This document shows positions 50,348 through 58,622 of a stretch of DNA of 64,000 nucleotides, piece by piece (the first letter of the stretch is position 1; each line of letters opens with the position of its first letter). Source of the stretch: Planctomycetota bacterium (lineage in GTDB: Bacteria > Planctomycetota > J058); contig JAMLIC010000033.1 in the NCBI GenBank assembly GCA_023954375.1, positions 36,316-100,315 of the forward strand, in the 5' to 3' direction. The notes below the pieces were generated by a model that did not search any database, was not told the origin of the DNA, and saw only the letters and a list, made by a program, of their open reading frames with translations. A program made the position numbers and the translations under genes.

Positions 50348-50359
50348 ACACACGTGTGT
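50348..50359. promoter_or_regulatory. 12-bp palindrome upstream of the ankyrin gene
   Basis: ACACACGTGTGT lies 17-28 nt upstream of GTG 50331 on the minus strand, just before its ribosome-binding site. It could be an operator, or chance in a short purine-pyrimidine run. Confidence 0.35.
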
Positions 50360-50527
50360 GCTTACTCACGGCTTGGGCAGCCACGACTCGCGCCAGGACG
50401 CCCCCGCCCCGAGCGAGCACACCAAGCGGCGCGTTCGCAGCAGGAGCGTCAGGCGAGGCCGACGAGGGCGAGGCGATGCGGCGCGAAGGCGAGGGAAGGC
50501 GGCCTCCTGGCCGCCGGGTGCGCCGGC

Positions 50528-50559
50528 GGGGGCGGGGGGCCCCGCCCCCCCCCCCCCCC
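50528..50559. other. G/C hairpin with a 15-nt poly-C tract
   Basis: GGGGGCGGGG (50528-50537) and CCCCGCCCCC (50540-50549) form a 10-bp hairpin, and the C run extends unbroken from 50545 to 50559. The run is the longest homopolymer in the window and lies 42 bp beyond the preA stop. It could end transcription, form G-quadruplexes on the minus strand, or be of uncertain length. The rest of the 50332-50600 gap shows no gene. Confidence 0.8.
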
Positions 50560-50600
50560 GGACGCACCGCAGCGCCCGTCATCGTCGGCCGCAGCCGCGA

Positions 50601-51719
50601 TCAACCCTGGACCTTGGCGCGGGTGAGCGCGTCGGCCTGGTCGACGAACTGGTCGCCCTTCCAGTCGGCGTCCTTCTCCAGGGTCTTCTTCACCTTGGCC
50701 GCGTGCTGGCGCGCGACGAGGTCGGCGTGCGTGGTGAAGTACTGCAGGCTGTGCCCCATGAACTGGGACACCTTCTCGAACTTGTGCTTCTCCATGAAGG
50801 CCGCCAGCTGCGTCTTCATGTCCTTGACCATCTTGTAGCCGTGGAGCATGACCCCGGTGCACACCTGCACGGTCGACGCGCCGAGGAGGATGAACTGCGC
50901 CGCGTCCTCACCGGTCTCCACGCCGCCGATCCCCGAGAGCGTCTTGCCCGGGAAGGCGCGCGAGATCTCCATGCACATGCGCAGGGCGATCGGCCGCACC
51001 GCCTTGCACGAGTAGCCGCCCGGGACCGTGTGCCCCTCGACGTCAGGCTGCGGGCGCAGCGTGTCGAGGTCGACGGCCATGACCGAGAGGATCGTGTTGA
51101 TCGCGCTCACGCCCTGGCAGCCGGCCCTGAACGCCGCCCCGGCCGGGTCGGTGATGTGGCCGACGTTGGGCGTCATCTTCGCCCACACCGGCACCTTGGC
51201 CTTCTCCATCACCCACCCGCACACCTCCTCGACGATGTCCGGGTTCTCGCCCATGGCCATGCCCATCTTGCGCTCGGGCAGGCCGTGCGGGCACGACAGG
51301 TTCAGCTCGAACGAGTCGACGCCGGCGTCCTGGCAGCGCTCGACGATCTCCTGCCAGGCGTCCTTGCGGTGCTCCTCCATGATCGAGCAGATCAGCGGCT
51401 TGCCGGGGAACTTGTCCTTCACCCGCTTGAAGTCGTCGATCCAGTCCTTGAAGGGGCGGTCGGAGATCAGCTCGATGTTCTCGAAGCCGTAGATCGCCTT
51501 CTTGTCCTTCGGGTCGGCGCTGCTGCTCACGCGCGCGTAGCGCGGGGCGACGTTGATCACCTTCGACGAGTCGAGGCTCAGCGTCTTGCACACGACCCCG
51601 CCCCAGCCGTCCTCGAAGGCGCGGATCATGCACTGCGCGTTGGAGCCGGGCGGGCCCGAGCCGATCACGAACGGGTTGTCGAACTTGAGGCCGTCCACCT
51701 CGACGCTGAGGTCGATCAT
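50601..51719 (-). CDS. preA: PreA-like dihydropyrimidine dehydrogenase / dihydroorotate dehydrogenase-family flavoprotein
   Basis: 372 residues from ATG 51719 behind GGAGAG. It is an FMN barrel of the dihydroorotate dehydrogenase superfamily, close to the C-terminal part of dihydropyrimidine dehydrogenase: FVIGSGPPGSNAQ, GGVVCKTLSLD, VDSFELNLSCPHG (catalytic C143) and LSGIGGVETGEDAAQFILLGAS. It lacks the ferredoxin-like 4Fe-4S tail of E. coli PreA (411 residues), since no CxxCxxC motif is present. PreA reduces uracil or thymine with a PreT-type partner, which is not visible here. The aminotransferase and nitrilase at the window start would continue the pathway. Confidence 0.85.
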   Translation of the reverse strand: MIDLSVEVDGLKFDNPFVIGSGPPGSNAQCMIRAFEDGWGGVVCKTLSLDSSKVINVAPRYARVSSSADPKDKKAIYGFENIELISDRPFKDWIDDFKRVKDKFPGKPLICSIMEEHRKDAWQEIVERCQDAGVDSFELNLSCPHGLPERKMGMAMGENPDIVEEVCGWVMEKAKVPVWAKMTPNVGHITDPAGAAFRAGCQGVSAINTILSVMAVDLDTLRPQPDVEGHTVPGGYSCKAVRPIALRMCMEISRAFPGKTLSGIGGVETGEDAAQFILLGASTVQVCTGVMLHGYKMVKDMKTQLAAFMEKHKFEKVSQFMGHSLQYFTTHADLVARQHAAKVKKTLEKDADWKGDQFVDQADALTRAKVQG

Positions 51720-51775
51720 GTTCTCTCCACGCGCAGGTGCGCCTCGCGCCCGCCCACCGGGCGCGAAAGCGGGCT

Positions 51776-51805
51776 ATTGTGGCGGCGGTCGCGCGGCGAA
51801 GTCAA
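51776..51805 (-). promoter_or_regulatory. Sigma70-type promoter of preA
   Basis: On the minus strand TTGACT (51805-51800) and CACAAT (51781-51776) are separated by 18 bp. Transcription would begin near 51769, leaving a leader of about 50 nt with a GGAGAG site before ATG 51719. Confidence 0.6.
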
Positions 51806-51830
51806 GCCGCCGTCGGGGCGTTGCGGACAC

Positions 51831-52394
51831 ATGACCGAACTGGACCACGGCGGGACGTCCGCGCAACGGCCCGACCCGGACCCGGCGCTCTTCCTGCGCC
51901 GCCGCACGCTCCTGCGCCGCGCCGTCGCCGGCGCCGCCGTGCTGGGCCTGGGCGGCGTGACCGTGAGCCAGGGCCTGGGCTACGACCTGCCGGCCGAGGT
52001 CCGGGGCGGGCTGCTGGCGCTCTCCGCCAAGGAGTTCCTGGTGCTCGAGGCCGCGTGCCGGCGCCTCCTCGACGGCCTCGACCCGGCCGCCCCACGAGAG
52101 GCGGCGGTGTGGGCCGACGGCTACCTGGCGCGCCAGGCGCCCTGGGTGCGCTCCGACGTGCGGCTCCTCCTGCACGCCTTCGAGCACTCGCCCCCCGCGC
52201 TCCTGGGCGCGCTCTCGCGCTTCACGCGCCTCGACCCGGCGCGGCAGGACCGCCACCTGAACGCCTGGCGCATGAGCGGGCTGCCGCCGCTGAAGCAGGG
52301 CTTCACGGCGCTCAAGGGGCTGGCCTTCATGGGCGCCTATCGCCGCTCGGCGACGCTCCTGGCGATCGGCTACGACGGACCGGCGGGGGCCTGA
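51831..52394 (+). CDS. Gluconate 2-dehydrogenase subunit 3-family protein (Tat-exported)
   Basis: 187 residues from ATG 51831. Residues about 30-55 are a twin-arginine signal (LFLRRRTLLRRAVAGAAVLGLGG). The rest (LSAKEFLVLEAACRRLLDGL, YLARQAPWVRSDVRLLLHAFEHSP, RFTRLDPARQDRHLNAW) matches the gluconate-2-dehydrogenase subunit 3 family, the small partner of membrane-bound GMC dehydrogenases. The large subunit begins 1 bp after its stop. Confidence 0.85.
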   Translation: MTELDHGGTSAQRPDPDPALFLRRRTLLRRAVAGAAVLGLGGVTVSQGLGYDLPAEVRGGLLALSAKEFLVLEAACRRLLDGLDPAAPREAAVWADGYLARQAPWVRSDVRLLLHAFEHSPPALLGALSRFTRLDPARQDRHLNAWRMSGLPPLKQGFTALKGLAFMGAYRRSATLLAIGYDGPAGA

Positions 52395-52395
52395 C

Positions 52396-53919
52396 GTGTT
52401 CCTCGCCGGGCGAGACCACGCGGGCGACCTGACCCTCACCGCCGACGTCGTCGTCGTGGGCACGGGGGCCGGCGGGTCGATGATGGTCCACGACGTGGCC
52501 GCGGCCGGGCTGTCGGTGGTGGCCCTGGAGATGGGCGCCCACGCCACCTCGCGCGACTTCAACCGCGTCGAGGACCAGATGCTCGAGCTGCTGTTCCAGG
52601 ACCGCGGCGCGCGCAGCACGAGCGACCTCGAGGTCCGGGTCCTCCAGGGCCACGGCGTCGGCGGCTCGACGGTCCACAACACGTGCCTCTGCAAGCGGAC
52701 GCCCGACGAGGTGCTCGAGGACTGGGCGGCGCGCTTCGCCGTCACGGGCGCCCGCCCGGCCGACCTCGCGCCGACCTTCGAGGCCACCGAGCGCGACCTC
52801 GGCGTCGTCGACATCACCGACGCCCAGCTCAACGAGAACAACCGCCTGTTCAAGCGCGGCGTCGACGCGCTCGGCTGGCGGGGCGGCTACCTGCGCCACA
52901 ACCGCCAGGGCTGCACGGGCGCGGGCTACTGCGAGCTGGGCTGCCCGTTCGACGCCAAGCAGAACGCGCTCAAGGTGCTCCTCCCGGCGGCCGTCGCCCG
53001 CGGGGCGACCGTCGTCAGCGACGCCCGCGTCGACCGCGTGACCACGCGCGGCGGGCGCGCCACCGGCGTCACGGGCGTCCTCGTCGACGCGGCCGGCAGG
53101 CCGAAGGGCGCGCTCACGGTCAGCGGCAAGGTCGTGGTCCTCGCCGGCAGCGCCGTCGGCTCGGCCGCGCTCCACCACCGGAGCGGCCTGCCCGACCCGT
53201 CGGGGCAGGCCGGACGCAACCTGCGCATGCACCCGGGGGCCGTCGTCGCGGGGCTCTTCGACCACGAGGTCGTCGGCTGGCACGGGATCCCCCAGAGCTA
53301 CGAGTGCACCGAGTTCCTCGACTTCGCCCACGGCTCCGACCGCCGCGTGTGGCTCGTGCCGGTGTTCGCCCACCCGATCGGCACGGCCACGCAGATCCCC
53401 GGCTTCGGCGCGAAGCACGCCGAGGTCATGCGCAAGTACCGGCACGTCGCCGCGCTCACGGCCATGGTCCACGACGAGACCGCCGGCCGCGTGACGGTCG
53501 CGCGAAGCGGCCGGATCACGATCGACTACCACCTCGAGCCGGACGACCGGCGGCAGCTCGCCCTGGGCCTCGAGGCGGGGGCGCACCTCCTGCTCGCCGC
53601 CGGCGCGCGCGAGGTGATCGTCCCCTACGAGGTGGCGCCGTTCTCGATCCGGCGCGCCGCCGACCTGGGCGCGATCGCCGCCCGCGGCCTGCCGCGCTAC
53701 GCCATGCCGCTCACGGCGGTGCACCCCATGGGCACCCTGCGCATGGGGGACGACCCCCGGCGCGCCGTCGTGTCGTCGCGGGGCGAGCACCACGCGGTGA
53801 AGGGGCTGTTCGTCGCTGACGGGAGCCTGTTCCCCACGTCGATCGGGGGGCCGCCGCAGATCTCGATCTACACGTTCGCCCGCCACGTCGCGCCCCACGT
53901 CGTCGCCGCGGCGCGCTGA
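52396..53919 (+). CDS. GMC-family FAD-dependent oxidoreductase, large subunit of a gluconate-dehydrogenase-type enzyme
   Basis: 507 residues from GTG 52396. The FAD-binding VVVVGTGAGGSMMVHDVAAAG is at about residue 20. GHGVGGSTVHNTC and a Cys pair in CTGAGYCELGCPFDAK are typical of this branch. The C-terminal GMC signature has AVHPMGTLRMG (catalytic His), then LFVADGSLFPTSIGGPPQISIYTFA. It oxidises an alcohol or sugar in the periplasm, co-exported through the Tat signal of its partner. The usual cytochrome c subunit is absent. Confidence 0.9.
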   Translation: MFLAGRDHAGDLTLTADVVVVGTGAGGSMMVHDVAAAGLSVVALEMGAHATSRDFNRVEDQMLELLFQDRGARSTSDLEVRVLQGHGVGGSTVHNTCLCKRTPDEVLEDWAARFAVTGARPADLAPTFEATERDLGVVDITDAQLNENNRLFKRGVDALGWRGGYLRHNRQGCTGAGYCELGCPFDAKQNALKVLLPAAVARGATVVSDARVDRVTTRGGRATGVTGVLVDAAGRPKGALTVSGKVVVLAGSAVGSAALHHRSGLPDPSGQAGRNLRMHPGAVVAGLFDHEVVGWHGIPQSYECTEFLDFAHGSDRRVWLVPVFAHPIGTATQIPGFGAKHAEVMRKYRHVAALTAMVHDETAGRVTVARSGRITIDYHLEPDDRRQLALGLEAGAHLLLAAGAREVIVPYEVAPFSIRRAADLGAIAARGLPRYAMPLTAVHPMGTLRMGDDPRRAVVSSRGEHHAVKGLFVADGSLFPTSIGGPPQISIYTFARHVAPHVVAAAR

Positions 53920-53971
53920 GCGGTTTACCTCCCGGGCGTCGGTCGTTAGGATCGCTCGCCCGGAGGTCCTC

Positions 53972-55363
53972 ATGCGCCGCGCGCTCCTCGCCCCGCTCGC
54001 CCTCCTCCTCGTCGCCCTGCCCGCCCGGGCGCAGCCGGCCGAGCACGTGCTCCTGACCGAGCTCGCCCGCGAGCTCCAGGGCGACCCGCGCGCCCTGGCG
54101 GCGCTCGACGCGCTCCTCGCCGACATGGGCACCCGCCCGGGCGCCGGGGCCATGCTCAGCCCGGAGCAGAAGGCGCGCCTGCGCGCCGCGCTCGAGCACG
54201 CCCTGCGCACCGGCGAGGTCGACGCGCTCGAGCGCGCGCCGGCCCTGCGGGTGAGCGAGATGGGCGCCGCCGTGACGGTGGCCACGGCCGCCGGCGTGGG
54301 CGTCGGCGCCGTCGGCGGCCAGGCGGCCGGCGTCGGCGCGCCCCCGCCCTCGGCGCGCGCCCGCCGCGAGCCGCTCGGGATCCCGGTCGGCGCCCCGCCG
54401 CCGGCGACCCCCGCGGCGCCTCGCGAGGGCCCGCTGGCCGCGCTGGGGGTCACCCCCCGCGGGGCCGTGCCCGCCCCCGACCTCGCGCCGCGCGCCGCCG
54501 ACAGCGCCCGCATGGCCGACGTGCTGAACCGCCTGGCGGTGAACCAGCCCGGCAAGCCCGGCCTCGTCGTCACGCACGAGGGCGGCGAGGCCGCCACGCC
54601 GGCCGACCTCCTGCGCCTGCTCGTCACCGCGGGTCACACGGTCCAGGTCGTCGACGCGCGCATGTTCGCCGACTTCGCCGGCCTCTCGGCGAACGGCCGC
54701 GACCTCGCCGCGCCCATGTGGGCGGACACCGAGCTCCCGGTGCCCGGCCGCTCGACGCTCAAGGTGCCGGTGACGCACTCGCAGCACGAGCTCGTCGTCC
54801 GCGGGCCCGCGGTCAACGTCGACGTGTCCTTCTACATGGGGATCGACGGCGAGGCGAAGTTCCGCGCGATGGTCAACGACCGCGCCGCCTGGACCGGGCG
54901 GCGGATCGCGCACGAGTACGAGGGCGACCGCGCCGTCGAGGCGGTCCGGCTGGCGGGCGAGGTGCGCCGCTCGTTCGAGGTCAACCGCGCCGCGCACCCC
55001 GAGCTGCCCTACGGCGGCTACTTCACGCTGGGCGTGTGCAACGACAGCAACGCGTTCATCGAGCACGCCCTGAACGGCCGCACGACGCTCTACCCGCTCA
55101 CGCGCGACCTGCGCTACTACCGCGGCGACTCGGAGATCGACCGGATCGCCCGCGCCATGCCGGTCGACGGCCGCGGCGCGCCGGCGGACCTCGAGCGCGT
55201 CCTCGCCTCGCTGCCGACCGACGACCCCGACGAGCTCGTGTTCCCGGCCCTGCGCGACGACCTGCGCGCGCTCGGCGTCGGGCGCCCCGCGCCGGCGCCG
55301 CAGGGCCCGCCGCAGCAGGGGCTCAAGGGCGAGCTGGAGCGGGCCGCCGGGCAGCGTCAGTAG
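53972..55363 (+). CDS. Secreted protein of unknown function
   Basis: 463 residues from ATG 53972 behind CGGAGG, with a signal peptide ending at PARAQP. Residues about 30-90 are helical (MLSPEQKARLRAALEHAL). An Ala/Pro-rich linker (about 100-175) leads to a folded domain (about 180-440) with PGLVVTHEGGEAATPADLL, VPVTHSQHELVVRG, VDVSFYMGIDG and YGGYFTLGVCNDSNAFIEHALNG. The Cys and His residues could be catalytic, but no family was recognised. A TAGGAT hexamer lies 20 nt upstream. The 3' end overlaps the convergent 55357 gene by 7 bp. Confidence 0.7.
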   Translation: MRRALLAPLALLLVALPARAQPAEHVLLTELARELQGDPRALAALDALLADMGTRPGAGAMLSPEQKARLRAALEHALRTGEVDALERAPALRVSEMGAAVTVATAAGVGVGAVGGQAAGVGAPPPSARARREPLGIPVGAPPPATPAAPREGPLAALGVTPRGAVPAPDLAPRAADSARMADVLNRLAVNQPGKPGLVVTHEGGEAATPADLLRLLVTAGHTVQVVDARMFADFAGLSANGRDLAAPMWADTELPVPGRSTLKVPVTHSQHELVVRGPAVNVDVSFYMGIDGEAKFRAMVNDRAAWTGRRIAHEYEGDRAVEAVRLAGEVRRSFEVNRAAHPELPYGGYFTLGVCNDSNAFIEHALNGRTTLYPLTRDLRYYRGDSEIDRIARAMPVDGRGAPADLERVLASLPTDDPDELVFPALRDDLRALGVGRPAPAPQGPPQQGLKGELERAAGQRQ

Positions 55364-56649
55364 AACGCCACCGGCAAGAGGAAGGCGTGGTGCGCGAACA
55401 GGCTCGTCGCGCCGTACCACGAGAAGAGCTGCGAGAAGGCGAGCACGAACACGTAGGCCGCCGCCGCCGGCAGGGCGACCGCGGCGCCCGTGAGGCGGAG
55501 GACGGGGTGCGCCCGGCCCGGGCGCGCGCCGCGCGCGTGGGCCCAGCCGGCGAGGAGCCGGCCCGGCACGGCGGCGACCAGGAAGAAGGCGGCCGGCAGC
55601 CACAAGGCGTCCCGCGGCACGGGCTCGACCTTGAGCAGGAAGAGCGGCAGGGCGAGGGCCAGCGTCACCAGCAGGGCCAGCGCGTGCGCGAGCGGCGCCC
55701 TGGCCAGGCGGCGGCGCACCTCGCCCAGCTCGAACGCCGCCGCGAAGCGCCCCTCGGCGGCCAGGCGCGCCTGCGCCGCGAGCAGCCACGGCAGGACCAG
55801 CACCAGCAAGAGCGCGCCCAGGAGCGCCAGCCCGGGCGCCTTGCCGCCGGCGGCCAGGAGCGCCGTGGGCAGCGCCAGCCAGGCGAAGCCCGCCACGAGC
55901 CCCTGCGTCCCCAGGCCGAGGTAGTGCGGCAGGCGCAGCGCCACGAGCCAGGCGCGCGCGGCCGCGATCGAGGGCCAGAGCACGGGGCCGCGCGCGACGC
56001 CGCGCATGGCCCACAGCCAGTTCGAGAGCGGGCGGAAGAACGAGACGAACCGCCCGCCGCGCGCGACCGCCAGGGCGCCGTGCGCGGCCGTGACCGCGCC
56101 CACGGCGAGCGTCCAGCGCGCCAGCTCGTCGGCCACGCGTGACGTCGGGTCGAGGAGCGCCGCGTCGCGCGCGTAGCCGCGCAGCACCAGCCACGGGAGG
56201 GCGACGACGAGGAGCCCGAGCAGCGCCGACCCGACACGCGCGGCGCGCGCCAGCCCGGGCAAGGCGCCGGAGAGCCCGCCGCCCCGCGCCAGCCGCCCCT
56301 CGGCCTCGAGCAGCCAGCCGAGCGTGAGGAGCTGGAGCACCGGCACCGCCGCCAGGACCGACAGGCAGGCGAGCAGCCCGACCGCCCCGCACAGCGCCGT
56401 CCAGGCGCGCGTCAGCGCCGCCCTCACCCCCGCGCGTCCGGGCTCCGCCGGGCCAGGCGGCGCCACGGCCACCGACGCGAGGTCGAGGAGCGGCGGCGCG
56501 TCGGGCGTGGGCACCTCGACGGCGGCGAGGTCGACCGGCGGCTCCTCGCCCCCCGCGGGCGCGGCGACGACGGCGAGGTCGACCGGCTCGCCCGTCGGCT
56601 CACCCGTCGGCGCGAGGTCGCCCGTCAGCTCCGGTCCGGCTGGCTGCAC
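55357..56649 (-). CDS. Polytopic membrane protein of unknown function (DUF4013-like)
   Basis: 430 residues from GTG 56649. An acidic, Pro-rich head (about 1-75) precedes about eight hydrophobic helices. The segment LQLLTLGWLLEAEGRLARGG resembles DUF4013-type membrane proteins (planctomycete 'TLGYLLEAEGR'). Another cytoplasmic-loop motif is RFVSFFRPLSNWLWAMRG. Function unknown; it may take part in membrane or envelope traffic. It is divergent from the DUF1549 gene, 341 bp apart. Confidence 0.75.
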   Translation of the reverse strand: MQPAGPELTGDLAPTGEPTGEPVDLAVVAAPAGGEEPPVDLAAVEVPTPDAPPLLDLASVAVAPPGPAEPGRAGVRAALTRAWTALCGAVGLLACLSVLAAVPVLQLLTLGWLLEAEGRLARGGGLSGALPGLARAARVGSALLGLLVVALPWLVLRGYARDAALLDPTSRVADELARWTLAVGAVTAAHGALAVARGGRFVSFFRPLSNWLWAMRGVARGPVLWPSIAAARAWLVALRLPHYLGLGTQGLVAGFAWLALPTALLAAGGKAPGLALLGALLLVLVLPWLLAAQARLAAEGRFAAAFELGEVRRRLARAPLAHALALLVTLALALPLFLLKVEPVPRDALWLPAAFFLVAAVPGRLLAGWAHARGARPGRAHPVLRLTGAAVALPAAAAYVFVLAFSQLFSWYGATSLFAHHAFLLPVAFY

Positions 56650-56990
56650 GTCCCTCTCTACAGGGGCAGGCCTTCGGCGGTTTCACGGCGAGGTCACGAA
56701 GACCCACCACCGAGGTCACGGAGGACACGGAGGAGGTCATGGAGGTCGCCCCCCCGGGAGCTCTCCTCGTGTCGGCGTCCGGAACTTGCTGGGCCAAGAC
56801 GACCCGCTGGTCTTCACGTGCCCGTGCCCGTGCCAGTGCCCTTGCCCGCGGACGCGAGCGCCGTCCTCCTCGGCGTCGAGAACCGCGGCACCTGGAGGGC
56901 GGCACGGGCACGGGCATGAGGGAACGAACGCCGGTCCGTGTGGTTCTGGCCGGAGCGAAACCGCCGCCCCCTCCCCCCGGTAGACCGCTC
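56650..56990. repeat. 341-bp intergenic region with two repeat elements
   Basis: No gene is seen. 56692-56756 has degenerate direct repeats of GAGGTCACGGAGGACACGGAG, related to the 29601 element. 56819-56834 (TGCCCGTGCCCGTGCC) and 56901-56916 (GGCACGGGCACGGGCA) are perfect 16-bp inverted arms 66 nt apart. A TAGACC hexamer (56981-56986) ends 4 nt before ATG 56991. Confidence 0.75.
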
Positions 56991-58610
56991 ATGTCCCGCT
57001 GGACCCTCCTCGCCCTCCCGCTGGGCCTGGCGATCGCGCTCGCGGCCGACGGGCCGCGGCGATACCGCCCGCGCCCGGCGCCCCCCGCGGCCCGCGCCGA
57101 GGCGCTCGCCTTCGCCGCGCGGATCGACGGCGTGCTCGAGCGCGAGTGGGCGGCCCGCGGGCTCACGCCCTCGCCCGAGGTCGACGACCTCGCCTTCGCG
57201 CGCCGCCTGTGGCTCGACCTCCTGGGCACCGTCCCCTCGCTCGAGGAGCTGCGCGAGCTCGAGGCCTGGCCGCCCGAGGGGCGCCGCCAGCGGCTGATCG
57301 ACCGGGCGCTCGCCGACCCGCGCTTCGCGTCGACCCTGGCCGAGCAGCTGGCGCGCGTGGTCGTCGGCGCCAACGCGCGCCCCGACGACCTGCTCTACCG
57401 CCGGCGCCGCCTCGTCGACTGGCTCACGCAGCAGGTGGCCGCCCACCGCCCGTGGGACGCGCTCGTCCGCGACCTCCTCACGGCCGAGGGGCTGTCGACG
57501 GACACGCCGGCGGTGAACTTCGTCCTCTCGCAGGAGCGCGACCCGATCAAGCTCGCCGGCCGCACGGCCCGCGCCTTCCTCGGGGTGCGGATCGACTGCG
57601 CCGAGTGCCACGACCACCCCTACGCGGCCTGGAAGCAGGCCGACTTCGAGGGGCTGGCCGCGTTCTTCGCCCGCCTGGAGCCGAACACCCCCGGGGTGCG
57701 CGACCGGGCCGCGGGCGAGCTCGAGCTCGACCCGGGCGCGGCGACGGCGATGATGGGCCCGGCGCGGCGCAGGATCGCGCCGGCCGTCCCGTTCGACCCC
57801 ACGCTCCTCCCGGCCCAGGAGGGCGAGCGCGGGCGGCGCCGGGCGCTCGCGGCGTGGGTGACCCACCCCGAGAACGCCACCTTCACCCGCGCGGTCGCCA
57901 ACCGTGTGTGGGCCTGGCTCATGGGGCGCGGCGTCGTGCACCCGCCCGACGAGCTCGACGTCACCGACCCCTGGAGCCCGGCGCTCCTCGACGTGCTCGA
58001 GGCCGGCGCGCGCGAGGGCGGCCTCGACCTCGAGCGGCTCGTGCGGGCGGTCGTGTCGACGCGCGCCTACGCGCTCTCCTCGGCGCTGCCGGGGCCCGCG
58101 GCCGACGAGGAGGCGCAGCTCCTCTCCCACGCGACCTACCCGGTCGAGCCCCTGCGCCCCGAGACGCTCGGGCGGGCGCTCTACCAGGCGACCTCGTTCT
58201 GGACGTGGGACGCCCGCCGCGCCCTGCTCCTGCGCTTCGCGCGCGCGGGGCAGGTGACCGACTTCGTCCGGCGCCACGGCGGCGACCCGGACGGGGAGGA
58301 GCTCGACGAGGAGACGCTCCTGCAGCGGCTGCACCTCCTCAACGGGCAGCTCGTGCACGAGCGGACCAAGGACGACGACGTCTTCGCCCCGACCACGCGC
58401 CTGCCCCTGCTCGCGCCCACCGACGAGGCCGCGCTCGACGCCGCGTTCCTGATGACGCTCGCGCGGCGTCCCACCGCCGACGAGGCGGCCCCCTGGCTGG
58501 CCCGCCTGGCCGCGCCCGTCGCCGGCGACCGCAACGCGGCGCGAGCGGCGACCATGTCGGACCTGCTGTGGGCGCTCCTCAACACGACGGAGTTCGTGAC
58601 GAAGCACTGA
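56991..58610 (+). CDS. DUF1549/DUF1553 (PSCyt2-PSD1) protein
   Basis: 539 residues from ATG 56991, with an N-terminal hydrophobic anchor. PSCyt2/DUF1549: DLAFARRLWLDLLGTVPSLEEL, RQRLIDRALADPRFA and a haem-like C203AEC206H207 in IDCAECHDHPYAAWK. DUF1553 (PSD1): RRALAAWVTHPENATFTRAVANRVWAWLMGRG and VEPLRPETLG. This pair is a hallmark of planctomycetes and relatives. Length is at the short end because the N-terminal cytochrome (PSCyt1) part is missing. The usual DUF1501 partner gene does not follow. Function unknown, probably in periplasmic sugar or sulfatase metabolism. Confidence 0.88.
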   Translation: MSRWTLLALPLGLAIALAADGPRRYRPRPAPPAARAEALAFAARIDGVLEREWAARGLTPSPEVDDLAFARRLWLDLLGTVPSLEELRELEAWPPEGRRQRLIDRALADPRFASTLAEQLARVVVGANARPDDLLYRRRRLVDWLTQQVAAHRPWDALVRDLLTAEGLSTDTPAVNFVLSQERDPIKLAGRTARAFLGVRIDCAECHDHPYAAWKQADFEGLAAFFARLEPNTPGVRDRAAGELELDPGAATAMMGPARRRIAPAVPFDPTLLPAQEGERGRRRALAAWVTHPENATFTRAVANRVWAWLMGRGVVHPPDELDVTDPWSPALLDVLEAGAREGGLDLERLVRAVVSTRAYALSSALPGPAADEEAQLLSHATYPVEPLRPETLGRALYQATSFWTWDARRALLLRFARAGQVTDFVRRHGGDPDGEELDEETLLQRLHLLNGQLVHERTKDDDVFAPTTRLPLLAPTDEAALDAAFLMTLARRPTADEAAPWLARLAAPVAGDRNAARAATMSDLLWALLNTTEFVTKH

Positions 58611-58622
58611 CTGAGGGCGCCG

